Positions 25,421 to 35,620 of a DNA stretch of 64,000 nucleotides are shown one piece after another. Origin of the DNA: VAZQ01 sp963758945. GTDB lineage: Bacteria; Pseudomonadota; Alphaproteobacteria; Rhizobiales; Xanthobacteraceae. A program made the translations under genes and the position numbers. The notes beneath the pieces are model-generated. The model was given only the letters and a program-made list of their open reading frames with translations. It was not told the origin of the DNA and ran no database searches. The number at the start of each line of letters is the position of its first letter. Position 1 is the stretch's first letter. The stretch is from assembly GCA_963758945.1 (NCBI GenBank), contig CAVWXY010000006.1, positions 1,340,635-1,404,634 on the forward strand, read 5' to 3'.

Positions 25421-25888
25421 ATGGACATCGCGGACTTCCTGAGCAGGTCCGAAGTCATGCTCGACGTGCGCGCCTCCGATAAGGCGCGCTTGCTCCAGGA
25501 GCTTGCGGGGCGGGCCGCTGCCAAGCTCAATCTGGCTTCGGACGCGGTCGCCGAGGCGTTGTTGAAGCGCGAGGAACTCGGATCGACCGGCACGGGTGCC
25601 GGCATCGCGTTTCCGCACGCTCGGTTGCCGGGGGTGAGGAAGCCGTTCGCGATGCTTGCGCGTCTTGCCAGAGCCATCGACTTCGACGCGATCGACGGTC
25701 GGCCGGTCGACATCGTCTGTCTGCTGCTGCTGCCGACGAATACGCCAGGGGAGCAACTCAATGCCCTCGCCTGTGCGGCGCGGACGTTACGAGACCCCGA
25801 TACGGTTGCCGGGGTCCGCCGGGCGGCGGACGATGCCGCGCTGTATGCCGCGGTGGCGAAAAACCCCGCGAAATCGAAGCCCTGCTAG
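25421..25888 (+). CDS. PTS EIIA(Ntr)/PtsN-like protein
   Basis: 155 residues of the fructose/nitrogen-type EIIA domain. The phospho-acceptor His66 lies in GIAFPHARLPGV, and EELGSTGTGAG and VDIVCLLLLPTNTPGEQLNA match the family. In enteric bacteria and rhizobia unphosphorylated PtsN binds KdpD and stimulates the kdp system, so a copy 60 bases after kdpE is a good functional fit (inference). The stop codon TAG (25886-25888) is formed by the CTAG target site of the IS that follows. Without the IS the reading would end at the same codon, so the gene is intact. Confidence 0.85.
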   Translation: MDIADFLSRSEVMLDVRASDKARLLQELAGRAAAKLNLASDAVAEALLKREELGSTGTGAGIAFPHARLPGVRKPFAMLARLARAIDFDAIDGRPVDIVCLLLLPTNTPGEQLNALACAARTLRDPDTVAGVRRAADDAALYAAVAKNPAKSKPC

Positions 25889-26726
25889 GGCCTGTCTTCA
25901 GTTGGGGGATTCCCAAATCAGTGATTGAGTGATTCATGGGTGGTCGGCCTAAGGAGGGGCCGACCGATGCGGCGCTATGCATTGCGGGACGACCAGTGGG
26001 ATCGGATCAAGGATTTTCTGCCGGGCCGCGAAGGCCATGTCGGAGGCACGGCAGCAGACAATCGCCTGTTCGTCGAGGCTGTTTTGTTTAGATACCGAGC
26101 CGGCATTCCTTGGCGTGATCTGCCGGCGCGCTTTGGCGATTGGAAGATCGTCCATCAGCGCTTCAATCGATGGGCGAAGGGCGGTGTTTTCGAGCGTATT
26201 TTCAAGCTGTTGGCCAGCGATCGCGATAATGAGTACATGATGATCGACGCCACAATCGTGCGTGCGCACCAGCACAGCGCCGGCGCACGAAAAAAAACGG
26301 CGCGCAAGCGATCGGCCGATCCCGCGGTGGATTGACCACCAAAATTCACGCGCTCGTCGATGCTCTCGGCAATCCCGTCGAATTGATGCTCACGCCAGGA
26401 CAGGCCAATGACCTCATTTGCGCACAGCCGTTGCTCGAGGAGTCCGATCCAGAGGCTCTGATCGGCGACACCGCATACGACGCCGATGTCTTCATCGAGG
26501 CTCTTGCCGAGCGGCAAATCACCCCGGTGATTCCTTCACATCCCGCCGCAAGAAACCACGGCCCTGCGATTTTGCCCTCTACTGCGAGCGCAATCTCGTC
26601 GAGCGCTTCTTCAACAAACTCAAGCACTTTCGCGCTATTGCCACGCGCTATGACAAACTCGCCAGAAATTTCCTCGCCGGCGTCCAGCTTGCCTCGGCTA
26701 TCATTCTCCTCAACTGAGGACAGGCC
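25889..26726 (+). mobile_element. IS5-family insertion sequence (IS427-like), 838 bp
   Basis: The inverted ends read GGCCTGTCTTCAGTTG on the left and GGCCTGTCCTCAGTTG on the right (one mismatch). Both sides are flanked by CTAG (25885-25888 and 26727-26730), the expected YTAR-type target duplication of IS5 relatives. One transposase is encoded in two overlapping frames. The element sits exactly at the stop codon of the PtsN-like gene. Confidence 0.9.
25967..26717 (+). pseudogene. IS5-family DDE transposase, two-frame, with an additional frameshift
   Basis: The first frame starts at the ATG at 25967 after AAGGAGG and reads MRRYALRDDQWDRIKDFLPG through MMIDATIVRAHQHSAG (first catalytic Asp), stopping at 26335. 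A run of eight A (26290-26297) would allow the programmed minus-one slip used by IS427-type elements. The second frame then reads KNGAQAIGRSRGGLTTKIHA and LIGDTAYDAD (second Asp). Near 26545 one base is missing: the last part (FALYCERNLVERFFNKLKHF with the catalytic Glu, to ASAIILLN) is in yet another frame. This copy is probably unable to make an active enzyme. Confidence 0.85.
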
Positions 26727-26911
26727 CTAGTGCACCGGTCTCGCTGATTCACCGCAACCAGAGCCCAATCTGGCCAGAAATGTCCTCCGACCGGCGGCCG
26801 CAGGGGGCGGCGCGCGGCCTGCTGCCACCGCGGTTCGAAAGCGTGTTACCCTTGTATATGAGACCGCGAAAAGTGAGGCGCGCTGGAACGGGCCTCCGGG
26901 AGGAAAGAGTA

Positions 26912-28060
26912 ATGACGCTATCGACCAGAATGGCCGCAGCGATTGCGGTTTGTGTCGCCGGCTCGATCGCCGCCGATGCGGCTTCTGCGCAGGTAAAGCT
27001 CGGCGCGGTGCTGTCGGTCACCGGACCGGCTTCGTTTCTGGGCGATCCCGAGAAGCGCACGCTCGAGATCTATGTCGACGACATCAACGCCAAGGGCGGC
27101 GTCAACGGCCAGAAGCTGCAGCTCGTCGTCTACGACGACGCCGCCGACGCCAACGCCGCGCGGACCTTCGCCACCCGCCTGATCGAGGAGGACAAGGTCG
27201 CGGCCATGGTCGGCGGCACCACCACCGGTGCGACGCTCGCCATGATGCCGCTGTTCGAGGAGGCGCAGATGCCGCTCATCTCGCTCGCCGGCGCCATCCA
27301 GATCATCGAGCCGGTGCGCAAGTGGGTGTTCAAGACGCCGCACACGGACAGGATGGCCTGCGAGAAGATCTTCGGCGACCTCAAGCAGCGCAGCCTGACG
27401 ACGGTGGCCTTGATCTCCGGGACGGATGCGTTCGGCAAGTCGATGCGCGACCAGTGCGTGGCGGTCGCGCCCAAGGCCGGCATCACCATCGCGCACGAGG
27501 AATCCTACGGCCCGCGCGACAGCGACATGACCCCCCAGCTCGCCAACATCAAGGGCAAGGCCGGCGTGCAGGCCGTGATCAATCCCGGTTTCGGCCAGGG
27601 TCCGGCGATCGTGACGCGCAATTACCGCCAACTCGGCATCACGCTGCCGCTCTACCAGAGCCACGGCGTCGCCTCCAAGCAGTTCATCGAGCTTGCCGGG
27701 CCGGCGGCGGACGGCGTGCGGCTGCCGGCCGCCGCGCTCCTGGTCGCGGATAAACTTCCGGACAGCGATCCGCAGAAGCCGGTCGTCGTCGGCTATACCC
27801 GCACCTACCAGCAGAAGACCGGCCAGCCGGTCTCCACCTTCGGCGGCCATGCCTATGACGGGCTGATGATCTACGTCGAGGCGGCCAAGCGCGCCGGCAG
27901 CTTCGACAAGGCCAAGGTGCGCGACGAGATCGAGAAGACCAAGAATTTCATCGGCACCGGCGGCGTGGTCAACATGTCGCCGAGCGACCATCTCGGGCTC
28001 GATCTCTCCGCCTTCCGCATGCTCGAGATCAAGGGCGGCGACTGGACGCTGGCGCAGTGA
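26912..28060 (+). CDS. ABC transporter substrate-binding protein, branched-chain amino acid type
   Basis: 382 residues. Signal peptide MTLSTRMAAAIAVCVAGSIA ending near ADAASAQ, then a Peripla_BP_6 (Leu/Ile/Val-binding) fold: VKLGAVLSVTGPASFLGDPE, VYDDAADANAARTFATRLIE and AMVGGTTTGATLAMMPLFEE. The ATG at 26912 has a GGGAGGAAAGAG ribosome site. It captures a ligand in the periplasm for the permeases encoded downstream. The true ligand cannot be read; relatives take amino acids, amides or aromatic acids. Confidence 0.9.
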   Translation: MTLSTRMAAAIAVCVAGSIAADAASAQVKLGAVLSVTGPASFLGDPEKRTLEIYVDDINAKGGVNGQKLQLVVYDDAADANAARTFATRLIEEDKVAAMVGGTTTGATLAMMPLFEEAQMPLISLAGAIQIIEPVRKWVFKTPHTDRMACEKIFGDLKQRSLTTVALISGTDAFGKSMRDQCVAVAPKAGITIAHEESYGPRDSDMTPQLANIKGKAGVQAVINPGFGQGPAIVTRNYRQLGITLPLYQSHGVASKQFIELAGPAADGVRLPAAALLVADKLPDSDPQKPVVVGYTRTYQQKTGQPVSTFGGHAYDGLMIYVEAAKRAGSFDKAKVRDEIEKTKNFIGTGGVVNMSPSDHLGLDLSAFRMLEIKGGDWTLAQ

Positions 28061-28068
28061 CGGAAGAA

Positions 28069-28145
28069 GCGAATAGCGAAGTCGCGAGTAGCGAATAGCG
28101 AAGTCGCGAATAGCTTCACTTCCTATTCGCCATTCGCCATTCGCT
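28069..28145. repeat. short direct and inverted repeat, GCGAATAG / CTATTCGC type
   Basis: GCGAATAGCGAAGTC occurs twice in tandem with a variant GCGAGTAG unit between, followed by the inverted CTATTCGCCATTCGCCATTC. The unit could fold into a hairpin between the binding-protein gene and the permease genes, which often protects the upstream message. It could equally be slippage-prone DNA. Confidence 0.7.
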
Positions 28146-28161
28146 GGCTCTCCTACTCACG

Positions 28162-29034
28162 ATGCCTGAACTCCTCCAATTCGTCTTCTCCGGCCTGACC
28201 GTCGGCGCCGTCTACGCGCTGGTCGCGCTCGGCTTCACCCTGATCTACAACGCCTCCGACGTCATCAACTTCGCCCAGGGCGAATTCGTGATGCTGGGCG
28301 GGATGACGACGGTGTTCCTCGCCCTTGCCGGCGTGCCGCTGCCCGCAGCCGCCGTGCTCGCGATCGCCTGCACCGTCTTGGTGGGGCTTGTGCTCTACCG
28401 CTTCGCCATCGCGCCGGCGCGCGACGCCGGCGCGGTCGTGCTCATCCTCATCACCATCGGCGCGTCGATCTTTCTGCGCGGCGCGGCGCAGGTGGTGTTC
28501 GACAAGCGCTTCCACAGCCTGCCGCCGTGGTTCGGCAACGAGCCGATCCGATTCGGCGGCGCCGCCATCCTGCCGCAGAGCCTGGTGGTGCTGGCGGGCG
28601 CGGTGGTGATCGTGGTGCTGCTGTGGGCCTTCATCGAGCGCACCCTCGTCGGCAAGGCGATCATCGCCACCGCGGCCAACCAGCTCGCCGCCCGCCTCGT
28701 CGGCATCGACACCCACCGCGTCGTCGGCCTGTCCTTCGCCATTTCGGCGGCGATCGGTGCGGTCGCCGGCATTCTGATTACGCCCATCACGCTGACCAGC
28801 TACGACGTCGGTACCCTGCTCGCGCTCAAGGGCTTCGCGGCGGCCATGCTCGGCGGCATCGGCAGCGCGGTCGGCGCAGTGGCCGGCGGGCTGCTGCTCG
28901 GACTGCTCGAAGCCTTTGCCGCCGGCTATGTCTCCTCGCAATACAAGGATGCCGTCGCCTTCCTCGTCATTCTGCTCGTGCTGTTCGCCATGCCGCGCGG
29001 ACTGTTCGGGCGGGCGTCGGTCGAGCGGGTGTGA
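28162..29034 (+). CDS. LivH-like ABC permease
   Basis: 290 residues with about eight membrane helices. Family signatures are LQFVFSGLTVGAVYALVALG, FTLIYNASDVINFAQGEFVM and the EAA-like loop near GFAAAMLGGIGSAVGAVAGG. It forms the membrane channel with LivM and delivers the ligand from the binding protein. The stop overlaps the start of the LivM-like gene (GTGA). The gap of 101 bases from the binding-protein gene is filled by the short repeat. Confidence 0.92.
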   Translation: MPELLQFVFSGLTVGAVYALVALGFTLIYNASDVINFAQGEFVMLGGMTTVFLALAGVPLPAAAVLAIACTVLVGLVLYRFAIAPARDAGAVVLILITIGASIFLRGAAQVVFDKRFHSLPPWFGNEPIRFGGAAILPQSLVVLAGAVVIVVLLWAFIERTLVGKAIIATAANQLAARLVGIDTHRVVGLSFAISAAIGAVAGILITPITLTSYDVGTLLALKGFAAAMLGGIGSAVGAVAGGLLLGLLEAFAAGYVSSQYKDAVAFLVILLVLFAMPRGLFGRASVERV

Positions 29035-29981
29035 GCGTGCGTGCCGTCCTCGAGCATCGACTGGCGAGCGTGCTCGCGATGGGCGCGATCGCCGCCGTCC
29101 TGCCGCTGTTCTTTTCGTCCGCCTACTACTATCGCGTCGCCGCGCTGGTATTCGTGTTCGCGCTCGCCGCGGTCGGCTTGAACCTGCTGATGGGGCTGGC
29201 CGGCCAGGTGAGCCTCGGTCACGCCGGCTTCATGGGGATCGGCGCCTATGCGGTTGCGATCGGGCCGACCCACCTCGGCGTGCCGTCGTGGCTGTCCATC
29301 ATCCTGGGCGGCGCCCTGTCCGCGCTCACCGCCTTCGTCGTCGGCCGGCCGATCCTGCGCCTCAAGGGGCATTATCTTGCGGTTGCCACCCTGGGGTTCG
29401 GGCTCCTCCTCGCCATCGTCTTCACCAACGAGGCGCCATGGACCGGCGGGCCGGACGGCATGGCGGTGCCGCGGCTCGTCGTCTTCGGCGCGTCCGTGCG
29501 CGCTCCGGACACATGGTACTGGATCGCGGCGGCGAGCTTCGTCCTCGGTGCCGCGCTTGCGTGCAACCTGATCGACAGTCCGACCGGGCGCGCGCTCGCG
29601 GCGATCCACGACAGCGAGGTGGCCGCGCGGGTGCTCGGCGTCGACGCGGCGAAGAAGAAGCTCGCGGTCTTCGTCATCTCCGGCGTCTATGCCTCGGTCG
29701 CCGGCTCCTACTTCGCGCTGCTCAACGGGCACATCACGCCGGACGTGTCCGGGTTCCTGCGCTCCATCGAGCTCGTCGCCATGGTGGTGCTGGGCGGGAT
29801 GGGATCGGTGGCCGGCTCGCTGGTCGGCGCGGCGCTCCTGGTCGTGCTGCCGCAGACGCTGACCGCCCTGCACGATTACGAGCACATGGTGCTCGGCCTC
29901 GTCGTGATGGCGGTGATGATCTTCCTGCGCGCCGGCATCGTGCCGACGCTCGCTGGCGCACTCCCGGCGAGGCGGGCATGA
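29031..29981 (+). CDS. LivM-like ABC permease
   Basis: 316 residues from the GTG at 29031, which overlaps the LivH stop; GTG at 29037 is the alternative. About nine membrane helices are visible, with GLNLLMGLAGQVSLGHAGFM and VVLGGMGSVAGSLVGAALLV as family marks and KGHYLAVATLGFGLLLAIVF in the second half. It pairs with the LivH-like subunit. The stop TGA overlaps the ATG of the ATPase gene, so the three transport genes are translationally coupled. Confidence 0.92.
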   Translation: MSVRAVLEHRLASVLAMGAIAAVLPLFFSSAYYYRVAALVFVFALAAVGLNLLMGLAGQVSLGHAGFMGIGAYAVAIGPTHLGVPSWLSIILGGALSALTAFVVGRPILRLKGHYLAVATLGFGLLLAIVFTNEAPWTGGPDGMAVPRLVVFGASVRAPDTWYWIAAASFVLGAALACNLIDSPTGRALAAIHDSEVAARVLGVDAAKKKLAVFVISGVYASVAGSYFALLNGHITPDVSGFLRSIELVAMVVLGGMGSVAGSLVGAALLVVLPQTLTALHDYEHMVLGLVVMAVMIFLRAGIVPTLAGALPARRA

Positions 29982-30766
29982 CCGTGCTCGACGCCGAGCG
30001 CCTTTCGATTTCCTTCGGCGGCGTGCGCGCCCTCGACGACGTCAGCTTCGAGGTCGCCCCGGGCCGCGTGTTCTCGATCATCGGGCCGAACGGCGCCGGC
30101 AAGACCACGCTGTTCAACCTGATCTCCGGCCTGTACGCGCCGCAGGCGGGCCGCATGCGGCTCGCCGGCGAGGACGTGACCGGGCTCGCGCCGGAAGCCC
30201 TGGCGCGGCGCGGCCTGTCGCGGACGTTTCAGAACCTGCAGATCTTCTTGCGCATGACCGCGCTCGAGAACGTCATGGTCGGCCGGCACCGTCACGAGAC
30301 CACCGGCATCTTCACCGATCTGTTGCATCTGCCGGCGGTCGGCCGGCAGAACCGGGCGAGCCGCGCCACGGCGATGCTCGCGCTCGAGCGCGTCGGCCTT
30401 GCGGCGGCGGCCGCGCAGCGGGCGGCGAGCCTGTCCTATGGCGGGCTCAAGCGCCTCGAAATGGCGCGCGCGCTCGCGAGCGAGCCGAGGCTCATTCTGC
30501 TCGACGAGCCGGCCGCGGGCTGCAACGCCGTCGAGACCGCCGAGATCGCATCGATCATCCGCCGTTTGACCGGCGACGGCATCACCGTCGTGCTGGTCGA
30601 GCACGACATGCGGCTGGTGATGAACGTCTCCGATCGCATCCATGTGCTCGCCAACGGCCGGACCCTCGCCGAGGGCAGCGCGGCGCAGGTGCGCGCGAAC
30701 GCGGCGGTGGTCGAAGCCTATCTCGGCGTCGGCGGCGCGCCGGCGGCGCCCGGTGCGGGCGGATGA
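29978..30766 (+). CDS. LivG-like ABC ATPase
   Basis: 262 residues. Walker A is GPNGAGKTTLFNLISG, the signature motif is LSYGGLKRLEMARAL (LSYGG replaces the usual LSGGQ; typical for LivG), Walker B is LILLDEPAAGCN and the switch is VLVEHDMRLVMN. It powers transport through the LivHM-like pair. Normally a second ATPase gene (LivF) follows, but none is present downstream; the next 390 bases hold the cysH-like remnant. LivF may be elsewhere, or the operon has been cut. Confidence 0.93.
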   Translation: MTVLDAERLSISFGGVRALDDVSFEVAPGRVFSIIGPNGAGKTTLFNLISGLYAPQAGRMRLAGEDVTGLAPEALARRGLSRTFQNLQIFLRMTALENVMVGRHRHETTGIFTDLLHLPAVGRQNRASRATAMLALERVGLAAAAAQRAASLSYGGLKRLEMARALASEPRLILLDEPAAGCNAVETAEIASIIRRLTGDGITVVLVEHDMRLVMNVSDRIHVLANGRTLAEGSAAQVRANAAVVEAYLGVGGAPAAPGAGG

Positions 30767-30784
30767 GAACATCAAGAGCGGCGA

Positions 30785-30868
30785 CTACCCCCGCGGCAGA
30801 TGCAGCCCGCACTCCCGCTTGTCCGCCTCCTCCCACCACCAGCGTCTGGCGCGTTTCGCCTCGCCGGG
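30785..30868 (-). pseudogene. 3' remnant of a cysH-type (PAPS/APS reductase) gene
   Basis: The last codons before the stop at 30785 read PGEAKRARRWWWEEADKREC then GLHLPRG. APS/PAPS reductases characteristically end in a GRWWWE...ECGLH motif, where the final Cys is catalytic, so this looks like the tail of cysH. Upstream the frame loses all resemblance after about 30 residues. The sulfite-reduction operon at 41.5-45.5 kb lacks a cysH after DUF934, where relatives usually have it. The match rests on one motif, so confidence is moderate. Confidence 0.5.
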
Positions 30869-30895
30869 CGCGCTTCCGTCTGGATGCCGAGTAGG

Positions 30896-30910
30896 AGAAT
30901 TATTTTCTAT
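30896..30910 (-). promoter_or_regulatory. AT-rich motif ATAGAAAATAATTCT
   Basis: On the minus strand it reads ATAGAAAATAATTCT, a dyad AGAA-N5-TTCT in a strongly GC-rich setting. It differs at one base from the motif at 41496-41510 before cysG. It lies 28 bases upstream of the cysH-like remnant and in the same orientation. Confidence 0.5.
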
Positions 30911-31158
30911 TTTTGATATCAACTCCAAAATTCGCGAGGTCTTGATTGTCGTTGCGGCTCCGCCGGGCGGCGGCAGCGGCGCGCAAGCGCGACTTTTTTG
31001 CACTGCAGCGCCCCGGCCTCCTTGCGGCCGCGGGCATCGCGCCCAATCTGGATGACTTCGGGAGTTGACGGGCACCAGGGGGATTTGTGCTCGTCGGAGC
31101 GCAAAAAATTGGCCTTGTCGTTGGGCCTCGTGTTGGAACCCGCAAGGGAGGTCGAACT

Positions 31159-31671
31159 ATGTCCGAGATCCTGGCTGTGGGAACGGCGGCGCCCGATTTC
31201 GAGCTGCGGGTCACGCCCGACCAATGGCTGTCGCTCGGCGATCTGAAAGGAAGGCCGGTCGTGCTCGCCTTCTATCCGGCGGACTGGAGCCCGGTCTGCG
31301 GCGACCAGATGACATTGTACAATGAAATCCTGCCCGAGTTCCGCGAGCATGGCGCCGAGCTTCTGGGGATTTCGGTCGACGGCGTCTGGTGTCACGACGC
31401 TTTCGCCAAGGACCGCCGTCTGCACTTTCCGCTGCTGTCGGACTTTCATCCGAAAGGCGCGGTGGCGCGCAGCTACGGGGCTTATCGCGAGCAGGACGGC
31501 GTTTGCGAACGTGCCCTGTTCGTGATCGACGCAAATGGCGTGATCGTCTGGAGCTACTTGTCGCCGATCGCGGTCAATCCCGGCGCCGACGGCATCCTCG
31601 AGACGCTCGAAGCGCTGTCGAACCAGAGCAAGCGCGATGGCCAGGCTGAAGGCTCCAGTCACGCCGCGTGA
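31159..31671 (+). CDS. peroxiredoxin (AhpC/TSA family)
   Basis: 170 residues from the ATG at 31159, after AAGGGAGG. The thioredoxin-like fold starts SEILAVGTAAPDFELRV. The peroxidatic Cys47 lies in FYPADWSPVCGDQ, where the usual Thr is Ser (an allowed change). GVWCHDAFAKDRRLHFPLLS continues the family. It reduces peroxides in the cytoplasm. The final 35 bases overlap the start of the DsbA-like gene, so the two are coupled, which suggests the neighbour may be its redox partner. Confidence 0.9.
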   Translation: MSEILAVGTAAPDFELRVTPDQWLSLGDLKGRPVVLAFYPADWSPVCGDQMTLYNEILPEFREHGAELLGISVDGVWCHDAFAKDRRLHFPLLSDFHPKGAVARSYGAYREQDGVCERALFVIDANGVIVWSYLSPIAVNPGADGILETLEALSNQSKRDGQAEGSSHAA

Positions 31672-32203
31672 CCACATCCGCGGCCCCGCCGATGCCGCGA
31701 TCACGCTGGTCGAATACGGCGACTACGAGTGCCCGCACTGCGGGGCGATCGATGCGATCGTCAAAGCGGTGCAGCAGAACTTCGCCCGAGAGCTGAGATT
31801 CGTCTTCCGGCATTTTCCGCTGAAGGAAGTTCATCCCAACGCCGAGGCGGCGGCCGAGAGCGCCGAATTCGCCGCTGCGCATGGCCGGTTCTGGGAGATG
31901 CATGACGGCTTCTACCAGAACAGCGAGCGCTTCGGGCCTTCCCTGCCGTTCGAGCTGGCGCAGGCTCTCGACCTTCCCGAGGCCGAGTTGCGCAAGGCGC
32001 TGGAAACCGGAGAATATGCCGCCAAGGTTCGCGCCGACTTCCGCGGCGGGGTGCGCAGCGGAGTGAACGGCACGCCGACGTTCTACATCAACGACCGGCG
32101 CCACGACGGATCATTTGGCATCGACGATCTCGTCGCGGCCGTCGAAACGCAGCTCCGTCCCCAGCCGGCGCGGCGGTCACTCTGGCGTTTCTGGCGGACT
32201 TGA
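31637..32203 (+). CDS. DsbA-family thioredoxin-fold protein, cytoplasmic
   Basis: 188 residues. The ATG at 31637 lies inside the peroxiredoxin gene. The active site is YECPHC (Cys32, Cys35), the helical insertion runs through AAHGRFWEMHDGFYQNSERF, and the cis-Pro loop is NGTPTFYIN. DsbA relatives oxidise or reduce disulfides, but there is no signal peptide, so it should act in the cytoplasm; such proteins have been called thioredoxin-fold oxidoreductases or FrnE-like. It may reduce the overlapping peroxiredoxin (inference). Confidence 0.88.
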   Translation: MARLKAPVTPRDHIRGPADAAITLVEYGDYECPHCGAIDAIVKAVQQNFARELRFVFRHFPLKEVHPNAEAAAESAEFAAAHGRFWEMHDGFYQNSERFGPSLPFELAQALDLPEAELRKALETGEYAAKVRADFRGGVRSGVNGTPTFYINDRRHDGSFGIDDLVAAVETQLRPQPARRSLWRFWRT

Positions 32204-32278
32204 CCTTTCGACTGGGCGGTTCCATCTGAGCCCTTTGGCTGCGGCCATGCCGGCCGCGCCGCCCGCGGGGACTTGTCC

Positions 32279-32683
32279 ATGGCCGCCGATCCCAGACGTT
32301 GGATGTGGGCGGAAGCCTGCGCGATGATCGAGCGCGCGGAGCAATTGCACCGGCAGTTCTTCCAGCCTGGTTTCGCCGCGCTGCCGCAGATGGGTTGGGA
32401 GCCTCCCATCGACGTGTTCCAGGGCGAGCACGACTTGCTGATCGTGGTCGCGCTGCCCGGCGTGGAATTGCAGGATATCGCGATTTCTACCGAGCCTGGC
32501 GCACTGCTCGTCGCCGGAGTCCGGCGGCTGCCGGCGGCGGCGCGCGGCACGGAAATCCAGCGTGTCGAGATCCCGCACGGCCGCTTCGAGCGCCGCATCG
32601 CGCTGCCGCCGGCACGCTGGGAGCTCGCTCGCTCCGCGTTCGTGAACGGCTGCCTCCTGATCAACCTGACGAAGCAGGCGTAA
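32279..32683 (+). CDS. small heat-shock protein, Hsp20 family
   Basis: 134 residues from the ATG at 32279; a TTG two codons earlier is possible. The N-terminal arm is rich in aromatic residues. The alpha-crystallin core reads PPIDVFQGEHDLLIVVALPG, VELQDIAISTEPGALLVAGV and FERRIALPPARWELARSAFV with the ending NGCLLINLTKQA. Hsp20 proteins hold unfolded proteins in oligomers. It lies five bases before lon, so chaperone and protease are probably transcribed together. Confidence 0.85.
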   Translation: MAADPRRWMWAEACAMIERAEQLHRQFFQPGFAALPQMGWEPPIDVFQGEHDLLIVVALPGVELQDIAISTEPGALLVAGVRRLPAAARGTEIQRVEIPHGRFERRIALPPARWELARSAFVNGCLLINLTKQA

Positions 32684-32687
32684 CCGC

Positions 32688-35123
<2,436 letters not shown>

Positions 35124-35219
35124 CAAGACCTTCGCGGCCGCAGCGGGCGGGCTCGCGCGGCCGAGAAAACTCGCGGGTGGGCAGGGTAGTTCCGAAGCTC
35201 GTGCGAGAGGAGGTTTGCC

Positions 35220-35561
35220 ATGACGACGCGCAAGCTCGACAAGAAACAGTGGCGCAGCTTCTTCGACGGCGTCACCAGGACGCTCGAAGGCAAAGAGGCC
35301 GAAATCGAGGTCGCTTCGCTCCGCCTCGGCGACCAGGTGCAAGCCAAATGGCTGCCCGTGCTCGGCATCAGCTACGATCCCAACGACGACCTCGTCGAGG
35401 TGGCGCTCGACGGGTTGGATCACTTGATCCCGAAGCCGCGCGAGATCCATGTCGAGGACGGCGCCCAGGGGATCGTGGCGCTCGAAATCGTCGATGCCGA
35501 TGACGTGAAGCAGATCGTCAAGCTGCGCGATCCGCTCATGCTGCCGGCCCCCGGCAGATGA
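35220..35561 (+). CDS. DUF5335 family protein
   Basis: 113 residues: MTTRKLDKKQWRSFFDGVTR, EIEVASLRLGDQVQAKWLPV, VEVALDGLDHLIPKPREIHV. This resembles DUF5335, a short soluble beta-rich family of unknown role found beside stress genes. The ATG follows AGGAGG. It is 96 bases downstream of lon on the same strand, so it probably belongs to the same stress group. Confidence 0.8.
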   Translation: MTTRKLDKKQWRSFFDGVTRTLEGKEAEIEVASLRLGDQVQAKWLPVLGISYDPNDDLVEVALDGLDHLIPKPREIHVEDGAQGIVALEIVDADDVKQIVKLRDPLMLPAPGR

Positions 35562-35620
35562 AGTGACGCGCTCCGCGCCGGTTGCGCCGTCGCGGCGAAC
35601 CGGCATCCCGGCCGGCGGGA

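Larger units (their letters stand above)
30767..31158. other. 392-base region with a cysH-like tail and an AT-rich motif
   Basis: No intact gene is seen. The region contains a short minus-strand frame that looks like the end of cysH, and next to it an AT-rich patch holding the ATAGAAAATAATTCT motif. It appears to be a rearrangement scar between the transporter operon and the peroxiredoxin gene. Confidence 0.55.

Noticed and set aside
28069..28145. Possible CRISPR-like array
   Set aside because: Units are 8-15 bases with no spacers and no cas genes; it is a simple direct/inverted repeat.
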